This document shows positions 38,963 through 48,026 of a stretch of 64,000 bases of DNA, in pieces. This DNA is from Streptomyces sp. CB01373 (GTDB lineage: Bacteria; Actinomycetota; Actinomycetes; Streptomycetales; Streptomycetaceae), in NCBI RefSeq assembly GCF_002803075.1, contig NZ_NNBK01000006.1:124001-188000 (forward strand), given 5' to 3'. The notes under the pieces are model-generated. The model was not told where the DNA came from. It did not search any database and worked only from the letters and a program-made list of their open reading frames with translations. The translations under genes and the position numbers were made by a program. Numbering within the stretch: the first letter of the stretch is position 1; each line of letters begins with the position of its first letter.

Positions 38963-39633
38963 GCACGGGCACGATCCGGGTGCTGGTCGCGGACGACCAG
39001 ATGATGGTGCGCGAGGGCTTCTCGGTCCTGCTGAACGCGATGCCGGACATCGAGGTCGTCGGCGAGGCCGTCAACGGCCGCGACGCGGTGGAGCGGGTAC
39101 GCGAACTGGCCCCGGACGTCGTCCTGATGGACATCCGCATGCCGGAGCTGAACGGCATCGAGGCGACCCGGGAGATCGTCGCCGCGGACGGTACGGCGAA
39201 AGTGCTGGTGCTGACCACGTTCGACCTGGACGAGTACGTGTACCAGGCACTGCGGGCCGGGGCTTCCGGGTTCCTGCTCAAGGACGCCTCGGCGCGGCAG
39301 CTCGCCGACGGGGTGCGGGTGGTCGCGGCCGGCGAGGCGCTGCTCGCCCCCTCGGTCACCAGGCGGCTGATCACGGAGTTCTCGAAGCTGACCGAGCCCC
39401 CGCGGCTGGCGGCCACCGCGCGGGCGGCGTACGGGGAGCTCACCGAGCGGGAGACGGAGGTGCTGGTGCAGATCGCACAGGGCCTGTCCAACGCGGAGAT
39501 AGCGGAGCGGCTGGTGGTCGCCGAGTCGACGGTCAAGACCCATGTGAGCCGCGTCCTGGTCAAGCTGGGCCTGCGGGACCGCACCCAGGCGGCGGTGTTC
39601 GCCTACGAGGCGAGACTGGTCACGCCCGGGTGA
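38959..39633 (+). CDS. NarL/FixJ response regulator, paralogue 2
   Basis: 224 residues, the same length as paralogue 1 and very similar throughout: LVADDQMMVREGFSVLLNAMPDIEVVGEAV, Asp58 in PDVVLMDIRMPELNG, and HTH LTERETEVLVQIAQGLSNAEIA with VVAESTVKTHVSRVLVKLGLRDRTQ. The recognition helices of the two regulators are almost identical (AEQTVKTHVGRIL versus AESTVKTHVSRVL), so cross-binding to the shared sites is likely. Confidence 0.95.
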   Translation: MSTGTIRVLVADDQMMVREGFSVLLNAMPDIEVVGEAVNGRDAVERVRELAPDVVLMDIRMPELNGIEATREIVAADGTAKVLVLTTFDLDEYVYQALRAGASGFLLKDASARQLADGVRVVAAGEALLAPSVTRRLITEFSKLTEPPRLAATARAAYGELTERETEVLVQIAQGLSNAEIAERLVVAESTVKTHVSRVLVKLGLRDRTQAAVFAYEARLVTPG

Positions 39634-39730
39634 GCCGTTCCCGGGCAGCCTCCGGGCCGGGGGCGCGCCGCGCGGGGCCTGCGACCGGCACCCCTGGTCG
39701 GATCGGGGGTGGCCGGGCTAACGTCCGGGC

Positions 39731-40951
39731 ATGTCCGCTCCTTCCGGCCCCGCCTTCGACCCGTGGGACCCGGCGTTCCTCGCCGACCCCTACCCGGCCT
39801 ACGCCGAGCTGCGCGCGCGGGGCCGCGTGCTTCACTACGAGCCGACCGACCAGTGGCTGGTTCCGCACCACGCGGACGTCTCGGCGCTGCTGCGGGACCG
39901 GCGGCTGGGCCGGACGTACCAGCACCGCTTCACGCACGAGGACTTCGGCCGTACGCCGCCCCCGCCGGAGCACGAGCCGTTCCACGTCCTCAACGACCAC
40001 GGGATGCTCGACCTGGAGCCGCCGGATCACACCCGGATCCGGCGCCTGGTGTCGAAGGCGTTCACGCCGCGCACGGTGGAGCGGCTCAAGCCGTATGTGC
40101 ACGACCTGGCGGGCGAGCTGGTGGCCGCACTGGTGGCGGCGGGCGGCGGCGACCTGCTGAGGGACGTGGCCGAACCGCTGCCGGTGGCCGTGATCGCCGA
40201 GATGCTGGGCATCCCCGAGTCCGACCGGGCGCAGCTGCGGCCGTGGTCGGCGGACATCTGCGGGATGTACGAGCTGAACCCGTCCGAGGACACGGCGGCG
40301 AAGGCGGTACGGGCGTCGGTCGAGTTCTCCGACTACCTGCGGGAGCTGATCGCCGAGCGCCGCAAGGAGCCGGGCGAGGACCTCGTCTCGGGGCTGATCG
40401 CCGCGCACGACGAGGGTGACCGGCTGACCGAGCAGGAGATGATCTCCACGGCCGTGCTGCTCCTCAACGCCGGTCACGAGGCGACCGTGAACGCCACGGT
40501 CAACGGCTGGTGGGCGCTGTTCCGCAACCCGGAGCAGCTGGCGGCCCTGCGTGCGGATCACTCCCTGATCCCGACCGCGATCGAGGAGCTGATGCGCTAC
40601 GACACCCCGCTCCAGCTCTTCGAGCGCTGGGTGCTGGACGACATCGAGATAGCGGGCACCACGATCCCGAGGGGAGCGGAGATCGCCATGCTCTTCGGGT
40701 CGGCCAACCACGACCCGGCGGTCTTCACCGACCCCGGGCACCTGGACCTCACCCGCCGGGACAACCCCCACATCTCCTTCAGCGCCGGCATCCACTACTG
40801 CATCGGCGCCCCCCTGGCCCGCATCGAACTGGCCGCCTCCATGGCCGCCCTCCTGGACCGGGCCCCCACCCTCACCCCGACAGCGGAGCCCCGCCAGAAG
40901 CCGAACTTCGTCATCCGCGGCCTGGAGGGACTGAACGTGACGCTGGGCTGA
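39731..40951 (+). CDS. Cytochrome P450
   Basis: 406 residues, a soluble bacterial class I type. The I-helix oxygen-activation region is LLLNAGHEATVNATV (AGxxxT form AGHEAT). The ExxR motif is EELMR (Glu286-Arg289). The haem loop FSAGIHYCIGAPLARIELA carries the cysteinate ligand Cys357. ATG at 39731. No ferredoxin or ferredoxin reductase gene is adjacent, so redox partners come from elsewhere. Substrate unknown; probably oxidation of a metabolite or xenobiotic. Confidence 0.95.
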   Translation: MSAPSGPAFDPWDPAFLADPYPAYAELRARGRVLHYEPTDQWLVPHHADVSALLRDRRLGRTYQHRFTHEDFGRTPPPPEHEPFHVLNDHGMLDLEPPDHTRIRRLVSKAFTPRTVERLKPYVHDLAGELVAALVAAGGGDLLRDVAEPLPVAVIAEMLGIPESDRAQLRPWSADICGMYELNPSEDTAAKAVRASVEFSDYLRELIAERRKEPGEDLVSGLIAAHDEGDRLTEQEMISTAVLLLNAGHEATVNATVNGWWALFRNPEQLAALRADHSLIPTAIEELMRYDTPLQLFERWVLDDIEIAGTTIPRGAEIAMLFGSANHDPAVFTDPGHLDLTRRDNPHISFSAGIHYCIGAPLARIELAASMAALLDRAPTLTPTAEPRQKPNFVIRGLEGLNVTLG

Positions 40952-41053
40952 CACCCCCGGCCCAGCTCACCCGTTCGGCTGATCTCCGTACGGATACGCC
41001 CGGTCGTGACAGCAAGCCCGGCAAGCTGGTGCCGGCCTGCGGGAGGAGGCACC

Positions 41054-41650
41054 ATGACGGTTATGGCGCAGCACATGCCGTCCCAGATGTCCGTGGAGGA
41101 GTTCGAGGAACTCGCCGCACACGTGGCCGAGAGGTTCGACGCCGTCAGGTTGGAATTCGTCGACGGACGGGTCGGGATCAAGGGCATGACGAACGGCAGT
41201 CACGGTGAGATCGCCATGTGGTTGGTCTTCCAGTGCAAGCATGCTCGGCCCGATCTCACGCTCAACACCACTGGTCAGGGGCTGAAGGTCGAGGCGTACC
41301 GGAACGGGCGAGCACGGCCCGACGCCGTGCTCGCCCCGGTGGGCCACTTCAACGGACAGGGCGAATGGGCCGCCCCCGACGGTGTCCTGATGGTTGTCGA
41401 GATCACGTCGTACGACTCGGACACCCATCGTCGCGACCGAGTCGAGAAGCCCCAGGCATACGGCGAGGCCGGCATCCCGGTCTACCTTCTGATCGACCGC
41501 GACCGACTGAAGATCGTCGTCCACAGCGACCCGGACCCGCGGATCGGCTACCACAACGTCCGCGTCGTAGAACTCGGCGAAAGGACGACCCTCCCCGAAC
41601 CCCTCGGATTCGAACTCGACACCGAGGACCTCAAGGGGTACGTCGACTGA
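41054..41650 (+). CDS. Uma2 family (PD-(D/E)XK nuclease-fold) protein
   Basis: 198 residues. ATG after GGGAGGAGGCACC. The Uma2/DUF820 pattern is clear: MSVEEFEELAAHVAERFDAVRLEFVDGRV at the start, GRARPDAVLAP with the Asp, VLMVVEITSYDSDTHRRDRVEKPQAYGEAGIPVYLLIDR with the ExT and Lys. It therefore has a nuclease-like active site. Its codons look less GC-biased than those of neighbouring core genes, which would suit an accessory gene. Uma2 families are expanded in Streptomyces with unknown function. Confidence 0.92.
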   Translation: MTVMAQHMPSQMSVEEFEELAAHVAERFDAVRLEFVDGRVGIKGMTNGSHGEIAMWLVFQCKHARPDLTLNTTGQGLKVEAYRNGRARPDAVLAPVGHFNGQGEWAAPDGVLMVVEITSYDSDTHRRDRVEKPQAYGEAGIPVYLLIDRDRLKIVVHSDPDPRIGYHNVRVVELGERTTLPEPLGFELDTEDLKGYVD

Positions 41651-41659
41651 GCCGGAGGC

Positions 41660-43270
41660 TCAGCCGGCGATGTCCCGCCTGCGCAGACCCGCCAGCCCTC
41701 CGGTGACCAGGAGCACCGTGAGCGCGAGCAGGACGCCGACCGGCCCCCACTCCATCCGGCCGCCCGGCAGCTTGGGGAGGTGGCCGAAGGGGGAGAGATC
41801 CAGCACGAGCTGGGGGACGTTCAGGGCGGGACCGATCCAGCCGATCAGCAGGACCGCTCCGGCCACGCCCCACGCGGCCACGGCGCCCCGCGGCAGGACG
41901 CCGTAGAGCAGGACGGCGATGCCGCCGATCACCCACACCCCGGCCACCTGCACGAGGCACGCGCCGAGCACCGGACCGGCCTGCTTGCCGTGGCCGACCG
42001 CGATGCCCGCTCCGGCCAGGAGCATGAGCAGGGCGGAGCCGCCGAAGGCGATCAGCAGATGCCCCGCGGCCCAGCGCAGCCGGCCCACCGCGCCCGCCAG
42101 TACCGGCTCGGCGCGGCCGGAGGTCTCCTCGCCGTTCAGGCGCAGCACGGACGCCACGACGTAGAGCGCGGCGACCAGGCCCAGCATCCCGGCCATCGCG
42201 GCGAGGAACGCGTCCGTCATGCCGGACTGCCCGCCCATCCGCTGGAAGATCTCCCGCGCCTTGGCGTTGTCGCCGACGAGCTGGGCCGCGCCGTCCGCCA
42301 TCCCGCCGTAGACGACTCCGGCGACGAAGAAGCCGGCGCTCCAGCCGAGCACGCTGCCGCGTTGCAGCCGCCAGGCCAGCGCGCCCGCCGTGGCGAGGCG
42401 GCCCCGGGCCGGTCCCGGCCTGGTGGGCAGGAAGCTCATGCCGATGTCCCGGCGGCCGGCGAGCCCGTAGGCGATGCCCGCCTGGAGGGCGGTGGCCGCG
42501 GCGAACAGCAGCAGCACCCACCAGCGTTCGGCGGCGAAGGCGCGCAGGTCCTCCAGCCAGCCGAGCGGGGACAGCCAGGTCAGCAGGGACGAACCGTCGT
42601 TTGTCCCCGAGTCTCCGGCGGCCCGCAGCACGAAGGCGGCGCCCAGGACGGCGGACGTCAGGCCCCGGGCCAGCCGGGCGCTCTCCGTGAGCTGGGCGAC
42701 GATCGCCGCCATCGTGGCGAAGACCATGCCCACGCCCGCCACCCCGAGCCCGAGGGCCAGGGCGCCGGCGGCGCCCCGCCCGGCGAGACCGGCCGTGATC
42801 AGCAGGGCCAGGGCCGCGTTCGCGACCGCCGCGGCCAGCAGGGCCGCCGTCAGCGGCGCCCGGCGGCCCACCATCCCGGACGACACCAGTTCCTGCCGTC
42901 CGCTCTCCTCCTCGTCCCGGGTGTGCCGGACGACGACGAGCAGGCTCATGACGGCGGCGAGGGCACCGGCGTACACCCCCACCCGCCAGGCCGTCAGCGC
43001 GCCCAGCGAGTCGCCGAACACCGGGCCGACCATGGCGCGCAGGGAGGCGTTCGTCGCCATCTGGCGCACCAGCTCGGCGCGTTCGGCCGGGGTGGCGTAG
43101 AGGCCCTTGAGCGTGCCCGGCATGGACAGGACCATCAGCGCGTTCACCGCGACCCACACCGGGATCATCACGCGGTCGCGGCGCAGGGCGAACCGCAGCA
43201 GGGTGCCGGTGCCGGCCAGGTTGCGGGAGCGTCCGGCGGGCACTGCGGCGGGCGTGGAGACGGCGGTCAT
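41660..43270 (-). CDS. ABC exporter permease (ABC-2 type)
   Basis: 536 residues, about 12 membrane helices in two similar halves; [22 protein letters not shown] starts the first and [25 protein letters not shown] the second. This two-lobed permease form is typical of the drug/antibiotic exporters of Streptomyces. The ATG overlaps the ATPase stop. It lies downstream of the ATPase and under the same 22-bp palindrome. Confidence 0.9.
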   Translation of the reverse strand: MTAVSTPAAVPAGRSRNLAGTGTLLRFALRRDRVMIPVWVAVNALMVLSMPGTLKGLYATPAERAELVRQMATNASLRAMVGPVFGDSLGALTAWRVGVYAGALAAVMSLLVVVRHTRDEEESGRQELVSSGMVGRRAPLTAALLAAAVANAALALLITAGLAGRGAAGALALGLGVAGVGMVFATMAAIVAQLTESARLARGLTSAVLGAAFVLRAAGDSGTNDGSSLLTWLSPLGWLEDLRAFAAERWWVLLLFAAATALQAGIAYGLAGRRDIGMSFLPTRPGPARGRLATAGALAWRLQRGSVLGWSAGFFVAGVVYGGMADGAAQLVGDNAKAREIFQRMGGQSGMTDAFLAAMAGMLGLVAALYVVASVLRLNGEETSGRAEPVLAGAVGRLRWAAGHLLIAFGGSALLMLLAGAGIAVGHGKQAGPVLGACLVQVAGVWVIGGIAVLLYGVLPRGAVAAWGVAGAVLLIGWIGPALNVPQLVLDLSPFGHLPKLPGGRMEWGPVGVLLALTVLLVTGGLAGLRRRDIAG

Positions 43271-44226
43271 CGCGCCACCTCTGCGGCTTCCGCGCCGGTC
43301 CCGGAGCCCGCCTCGGCCTCGGTCTCGGCCCCGGTCTCGTCCTGGTAGTGCCGCAGGAACAGCTCCTCCAGCGTCGGCGGGGTGGAGGTCAGCGACCGCA
43401 CGCCCGACTCGCTCAGCGAGCGCAGCACCTCGTTCAGCTTGTCGGTGTCCACCTGGAGGCGGACCCGGCGGCCCTGTACGTCGAGGTCGTGCACGCCGGG
43501 CAGCAGGGAGAGCCCGCTCGGCGGTCCGGCCAGTTCGGCGGTGACGCTGGTGCGGGTGAGGTGGCGCAGGTCGGCGAGGGAGCCGCTCTCCACCGTGCGG
43601 CCGTTGCGGATGATGCTGACCCGGTCGCACAGCTCCTCGACCTCGCTGAGGATGTGGGAGGAGAGCAGGACGGTGCGGCCCCGGTCGCGCTCCTCGGCCA
43701 CGCAGCGCTGGAAGACCTCCTCCATCAGCGGGTCGAGGCCCGAGGTCGGCTCGTCCAGGATCAGCAGGTCGACGTCGGAGGCGAAGGCGGCGACCAGGGC
43801 GACCTTCTGCCGGTTGCCCTTGGAGTACGTCCGCCCCTTCTTGGCCGGGTCCAGCTCGAACCGTTCGACCAGCTCGTCCCGGCGCCGCCGGTCGAGGCCT
43901 CCGCGCAGCCTGCCGTACAGGTCGATGACCTCACCTCCGGAGAGGTTGCGCCACAGGGTCACGTCGCCGGGCACGTAGGCGATCCGGCGGTGCACCTCGA
44001 CCGCGTCCGCCCAGGGGTCGCGGTCCAGCACCCGCGTGGCGCCCGAGTCGGCGCGCAGCAGGCCGAGCAGGACCCGGATGGTGGTGGACTTGCCGGCGCC
44101 GTTGGGGCCGAGGAAGCCGTGCACCTCGCCGGCGGCGACGTTCAGGTCGAGGCCGTCCAGTGCCCGCGTGCCGCCGAACGACTTGCACAGGCCGGACACC
44201 TCGATGGCGCAGTTTGCCTTGGTCAT
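43267..44226 (-). CDS. ABC exporter ATP-binding protein
   Basis: 319 residues. Walker [21 protein letters not shown], signature-type [16 protein letters not shown], Walker [18 protein letters not shown] and the switch His in [13 protein letters not shown]. This is the DrrA-like class of half-transporter ATPase. The C-terminal 80 residues form the extra regulatory domain of that group. First gene of a two-gene operon read leftward from the palindrome at 44244; the divergent GbsR/MarR regulator is its likely repressor. Confidence 0.94.
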   Translation of the reverse strand: MTKANCAIEVSGLCKSFGGTRALDGLDLNVAAGEVHGFLGPNGAGKSTTIRVLLGLLRADSGATRVLDRDPWADAVEVHRRIAYVPGDVTLWRNLSGGEVIDLYGRLRGGLDRRRRDELVERFELDPAKKGRTYSKGNRQKVALVAAFASDVDLLILDEPTSGLDPLMEEVFQRCVAEERDRGRTVLLSSHILSEVEELCDRVSIIRNGRTVESGSLADLRHLTRTSVTAELAGPPSGLSLLPGVHDLDVQGRRVRLQVDTDKLNEVLRSLSESGVRSLTSTPPTLEELFLRHYQDETGAETEAEAGSGTGAEAAEVAR

Positions 44227-44243
44227 GCTTTGGAACGTACGTG

Positions 44244-44265
44244 AACTTCACAAATTTGTGAAGTT
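44244..44265. promoter_or_regulatory. Perfect 22-bp palindrome, operator of ABC/GbsR divergent promoters
   Basis: AACTTCACAAA followed immediately by its reverse complement TTTGTGAAGTT. It lies 18 bp from the ABC ATPase start and 71 bp from the regulator start, in the only AT-rich patch here; TATAAA follows at 44275. It is almost certainly the operator of the adjacent winged-helix regulator, giving joint autoregulation and transporter control. Confidence 0.82.
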
Positions 44266-44336
44266 AAGGAAGCGTATAAAGGCAAGGTTAGACTCGAAGG
44301 TGGTGTCCGAACAGGAGAGCAGGGGAGAGGTCCGGG

Positions 44337-44834
44337 ATGACGGAACGGGACGCGGCGATGGAGCGGGACCCCGAGGTGGTGTCGCAGTTCGTCGAGCACT
44401 TCGCGGCCCAGCTCGTCGAGGCGGGCGTGCCGCGCATGCCGGCCCGGGTCTTCGGCGCGCTGCTCGCCTCCGACGCCGGCGCCCTGACCTCCGCCGAGCT
44501 CGGGGGCCAGTTGAAGATCAGCCCCGCGGCCGTCTCCGGCGCGGTGCGCTACCTCGCCCAGGTGCACCTGGTCTCCCGCGAGCGGGAGCCCGGCTCGCGG
44601 CGGGAGCGCTACCGGGTCCGCAGCGACCAGTGGTACGAGGCGCTCACCAGCCGTGACGCGCTCATCAAGCGCTGGGAGGAAGCCCTGCGGGACGGCGTGG
44701 CCAGTCTGGGGGCCGAGACCCCGGCGGGACAACGGCTGGCCGAGACGCTGGCCTTCTTCGAGTTCATCGAGCAGGACGTCGCCGGAATGATGGAGCGCTG
44801 GCGCCGCTACCAGGAGGAGAACTCCCGCGGATGA
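44337..44834 (+). CDS. GbsR/MarR-type winged-helix repressor
   Basis: 165 residues: VVSQFVEHFAAQLVEAGVPRMPARVFGALLASDAGALTSAELGGQLKISPAAVSGAVRYLAQVHLVSREREPGSRRERYRV is the winged helix of the GbsR-like group. The helical C-terminus (LIKRWEEALRDGVASLG, FFEFIEQDVAGMMERWRRY) serves dimerisation. It is divergent from an ABC exporter across the palindrome and probably represses it until the exported compound binds. The ATG follows the GGGAGAGGTCCGGG region. Confidence 0.92.
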   Translation: MTERDAAMERDPEVVSQFVEHFAAQLVEAGVPRMPARVFGALLASDAGALTSAELGGQLKISPAAVSGAVRYLAQVHLVSREREPGSRRERYRVRSDQWYEALTSRDALIKRWEEALRDGVASLGAETPAGQRLAETLAFFEFIEQDVAGMMERWRRYQEENSRG

Positions 44835-44867
44835 CCCGGCCGGGTGCCGGCCCGCCCGCCGGCGGCG

Positions 44868-45731
44868 TCACCCCGGCACCGGCAGCGTCAGGCCCCATGC
44901 CCCCTCCACGACCCGCCACGTCCGCGTCCGTACCGGTCCCGACACCACCGTGTCCGCCCGGTAGCGGAAGCCGGCTCCCGAGACGGTCACGGTGCGACCG
45001 TGGGCCAGCAGCGGCGAGGCCTCCGCGCCCACCGACAGCCGCCGCACCTCCACCTCGGCCTTCCCCGTGCCGCCGCCCGGCGTGACCGAGACCGCCTCCA
45101 CCGGCTGCTCCAGGTCCACGACCGTCTCCCCGTCGACCTCCACCCGCAGCCGGGAGGGGCCGGGCCCGGCGATCACCGTGGCCCTCGGTGGGCGGGTCAC
45201 CAGCGTCCGCACGAGGGACTGGCAGGTCCGCAGCCAGGGATGCCCCGCCCCCGGCGGGACCGCCGCCGACCCCGCCGGATCCGCCTGCCGCGAGGAGACC
45301 GGCGGGATGCGCAGGGTGCCCAGCACCACCCCGTCACTGTCGTCCACGAGCAGGTCCAGCCGCCGCTCGGCGCCCTCGAGTACCGCCCGTGCCGCCGCCA
45401 CCGGCCCCGTCGGCACCCCCAGCGAACGGGTCAGCGACAGGGCGCCCCCGACCGGAACCACCGACAGGGCGCATCCGGCCAGCTCCCGCTGCCGGTGCAG
45501 CGCCGACACCGCCCGCAGCAGCGCCCGGTCGTCGCCGACCACCACCGGCCGCCGCGAGCCACGCCGCGCCAGCGCGCGGGTGAACTCCTCCGGACCGTCC
45601 GGCAGGCACACCTTGGCGGCAGCACCCGCGCTGAGCACGTCTTTCGCGATCCGTACGGACTCACCGTCCGTCCTCCGGGCGACCGGGTCGATGACCACCA
45701 GCAGCTGATCGGACGTCGGATAAGTCGCCAC
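44868..45731 (-). CDS. Diacylglycerol-kinase-like protein with degenerate catalytic motifs
   Basis: 287 residues, GTG start. The layout follows DAGK/LCB5 lipid kinases: LLVVIDPVARRTDGESVRIAKDVL at the start, then VVVGDDRALLRAVSAL where the family has GGDGT, and VVPVGGALSLTRSLGVPTGPVAAARAVLEG where active kinases have LPLGTGND. A beta-sandwich C-terminal half follows (RLRVEVDGETVV; VEVRRLSVGAEA). Both nucleotide and catalytic motifs are altered, so kinase activity is doubtful. It is divergent from purA. Confidence 0.75.
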   Translation of the reverse strand: MATYPTSDQLLVVIDPVARRTDGESVRIAKDVLSAGAAAKVCLPDGPEEFTRALARRGSRRPVVVGDDRALLRAVSALHRQRELAGCALSVVPVGGALSLTRSLGVPTGPVAAARAVLEGAERRLDLLVDDSDGVVLGTLRIPPVSSRQADPAGSAAVPPGAGHPWLRTCQSLVRTLVTRPPRATVIAGPGPSRLRVEVDGETVVDLEQPVEAVSVTPGGGTGKAEVEVRRLSVGAEASPLLAHGRTVTVSGAGFRYRADTVVSGPVRTRTWRVVEGAWGLTLPVPG

Positions 45732-45772
45732 CTCGGTCCTGCCTCGCTTCCTCGGGTAGCATCTTGGTGCAA

Positions 45773-45803
45773 GAGCCCCTTTGCGCTATTGCGCCAGGGG
45801 CTT
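45773..45803. promoter_or_regulatory. Stem-loop in the purA/lipid-kinase-like divergent region
   Basis: GAGCCCCTTTGCGC-TATT-GCGCCAGGGGCTTC folds into a two-part hairpin (AGCCCCT/AGGGGCT outer, GCGC/GCGC inner). If purA transcription starts upstream, it would lie in its leader about 125 bp before the start. It might instead be a leader structure of the minus-strand gene 42 bp away. Confidence 0.4.
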
Positions 45804-45928
45804 CGTCTATTCCGGGGCATCCGGTCCGACGGTTGAGCGGCCGACGACGGTCGTGGTGCACGCGGCGGTGAACCCTCCGCGTACGCCCCTGACCCTGGAC
45901 ATGCCCCGCCCGGAAGGGGTGTACGCGC

Positions 45929-47212
45929 GTGCCCGCACTTGTGCTGCTCGGTGCTCAGTGGGGTGACGAGGGCAAGGGGAAGGCCACCGACCTGCTCGGT
46001 GGTTCGGTGGACTATGTAGTGCGATACCAAGGCGGAAACAACGCCGGTCACACCGTCGTCGTCGGTGATCAGAAGTATGCACTGCACCTCCTCCCTTCCG
46101 GAATCCTCTCGCCCGGTTGTACGCCGGTCATCGGCAACGGTGTGGTCGTCGACCCGTCGGTCCTGCTCTCCGAGCTGAGCGGTCTGAACGAGCGGGGCGT
46201 CGACACGTCCAAGTTGCTGATCAGCGGCAACGCCCACGTCATCACGCCGTACAACGTCACCGTCGACAAGGTGACGGAGCGCTTCCTCGGCAAGCGGAAG
46301 ATCGGCACCACGGGCCGGGGCATCGGCCCGACCTACGCGGACAAGATCAACCGCGTCGGTATCCGGGTGCAGGACCTGTACGACGAGTCGATCCTCACCC
46401 AGAAGGTCGAGGCGGCCCTCGACGCCAAGAACCAGATCCTCACCAAGCTGTACAACCGCCGCGCGATCGCCGTGGACCAGGTGGTCGAGGAGCTGCTGGG
46501 CTACGCCGACCAGATCAAGCCGTACGTCGCCGACACGGTCCTGATCCTCAACCAGGCGCTGGACGAGGACAAGGTGGTCCTCTTCGAGGGCGGCCAGGGC
46601 ACGCTGCTGGACATCGACCACGGCACGTACCCCTTCGTCACCTCCTCCAACCCGACCGCGGGCGGTGCCTGCACGGGCGCCGGCGTCGGCCCGACGAAGA
46701 TCAGCCGCGTCATCGGCATCCTCAAGGCCTACACCACCCGCGTCGGCTCCGGCCCCTTCCCGACCGAGCTGTTCGACGAGGACGGCGAGGCGCTGCGCCG
46801 GATCGGCGGCGAGCGGGGTGTGACGACGGGCCGCGACCGCCGCTGCGGCTGGTTCGACGCGGTGATCGCCCGCTACGCGACCCGGGTCAACGGCCTGACC
46901 GACTTCTTCCTCACCAAGCTCGACGTCCTCACCGGCTGGGAGCAGATCCCGGTCTGCGTCGCCTACGAGATCGACGGCGAGCGCGTCGAGGAGCTTCCCT
47001 ACTCCCAGACCGACTTCCACCACGCGAAGCCCGTCTACGAGTACCTCCCCGGCTGGCAGGAGGACATCACGAAGGCCAAGACCTTCGGCGACCTCCCGAA
47101 GAACGCCCAGGCCTACGTCAAGGCCCTGGAGGACATGTCCGGCGCCCCGATCTCCGCGATCGGCGTGGGACCGGGCCGCGACGAGACGATCGAGATCAAC
47201 TCGTTCATCTGA
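45929..47212 (+). CDS. purA: Adenylosuccinate synthetase
   Basis: 427 residues. It joins IMP and Asp with GTP in AMP synthesis. The phosphate loop is [20 protein letters not shown], then [16 protein letters not shown] with the catalytic His, [37 protein letters not shown], and [24 protein letters not shown]. The GTG start at 45929 follows GGAAGGGGTGTACGC. It appears monocistronic. Confidence 0.98.
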   Translation: MPALVLLGAQWGDEGKGKATDLLGGSVDYVVRYQGGNNAGHTVVVGDQKYALHLLPSGILSPGCTPVIGNGVVVDPSVLLSELSGLNERGVDTSKLLISGNAHVITPYNVTVDKVTERFLGKRKIGTTGRGIGPTYADKINRVGIRVQDLYDESILTQKVEAALDAKNQILTKLYNRRAIAVDQVVEELLGYADQIKPYVADTVLILNQALDEDKVVLFEGGQGTLLDIDHGTYPFVTSSNPTAGGACTGAGVGPTKISRVIGILKAYTTRVGSGPFPTELFDEDGEALRRIGGERGVTTGRDRRCGWFDAVIARYATRVNGLTDFFLTKLDVLTGWEQIPVCVAYEIDGERVEELPYSQTDFHHAKPVYEYLPGWQEDITKAKTFGDLPKNAQAYVKALEDMSGAPISAIGVGPGRDETIEINSFI

Positions 47213-47295
47213 CGCGTCCCCCTTCCGGGAGACGCGACGGGACGGACGGCGCGGTGAATCCGCCCGGCCGTCCCGCGTCCGCCTCCGCCTCGGCC

Positions 47296-47946
47296 TCAGC
47301 TGAAGACGATCATCGAGCCCTGGGCCAGGCTCCGCGTGGCCGCCGCGTGCAGGCCCAGCCACACGTGGCGTTCGCGCGCGAACGGGCTGGGATCGTAGGG
47401 CGCGGGTGCGGCGGGCTGTTCCAGCTCCGTGGGCGCGGACGGCGGTTGCGGGGCCGCGGGCGGGTTGGCCGGGTCGATGCCCAACGACGGTGCGACGTGC
47501 TCCAGTTCGCGCAGGAGGGCCTGCGAGGAGCCCAACGGGCCGCCACCGGCCAGGAGTTCCTCGTTGGACAGCGGGTGCGGGAAGTCCAGGGGGACGTAGG
47601 CGCCGGCGTGGTCGTAGTGCCACACCAGGTGGGACTGCTGGGCCGTCGACTCGAACATCTCCAGCAACTGCTCGTAGTCGCCGCCCAGTTCGTCGACCGG
47701 GGTCAGCGGCAGGCCGCAGACCTGGAGGAGGTGGGCGCGGCGCAGGAAGTGCAGCGCGTCGTAGTCGAAGCCGGCCACCGGCGCCACCTCCCCGGACAGG
47801 CCGGGCATGTACTGGTACACCGGCACCGGTGGAAGCCCGTTTTCGGCGAGCACCTTGTTGTACTGCGCGAGTTCCTCGGCGAACGGGTTGTCCGGGGTGT
47901 GGCACAAGACGTCGACGAGCGGTACCAGCCACAGGTCACAGGCCAA
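47296..47946 (-). CDS. Hypothetical cytosolic protein (216 aa)
   Basis: The TTG at 47946 is chosen as start since GAGGAG lies six bases upstream; an in-frame ATG farther upstream would overlap the next gene's end. The sequence begins ACDLWLVPLVDVLCHTPDNPFAEELAQYNKVL and contains LSGEVAPVAGFDYDALHFLRRAHLLQVCGLPLTPVDELGGDYEQLLEMF, QQSHLVWHYDHAGAYVPLDFPHPLSNEELLAGGG and a Pro-rich segment, ending HAAATRSLAQGSMIVFS. No membrane helix or known domain is recognised. It seems a conserved Streptomyces protein, by its position next to purA. Function unknown. Confidence 0.75.
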   Translation of the reverse strand: MACDLWLVPLVDVLCHTPDNPFAEELAQYNKVLAENGLPPVPVYQYMPGLSGEVAPVAGFDYDALHFLRRAHLLQVCGLPLTPVDELGGDYEQLLEMFESTAQQSHLVWHYDHAGAYVPLDFPHPLSNEELLAGGGPLGSSQALLRELEHVAPSLGIDPANPPAAPQPPSAPTELEQPAAPAPYDPSPFARERHVWLGLHAAATRSLAQGSMIVFS

Positions 47947-48026
47947 AGAGGGCTCCTCGGGGAGGGCAGGACGTTCAGCGTGTTCGGTGGTCGAAGAGTG
48001 TAGAAGCCTAGTCGGTACGGAGCCGC

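Noticed and set aside
35384..39633. Recent tandem duplication of the whole HK-RR unit
   Set aside because: The two kinases differ strongly in their N-terminal and membrane halves, so duplication is likely old; only the paralogy and shared DNA element are reported.
45773..45803. tRNA or terminator at the hairpin upstream of purA
   Set aside because: It lacks a cloverleaf and 3' CCA context, and it lies between divergent starts where no transcript needs to end.
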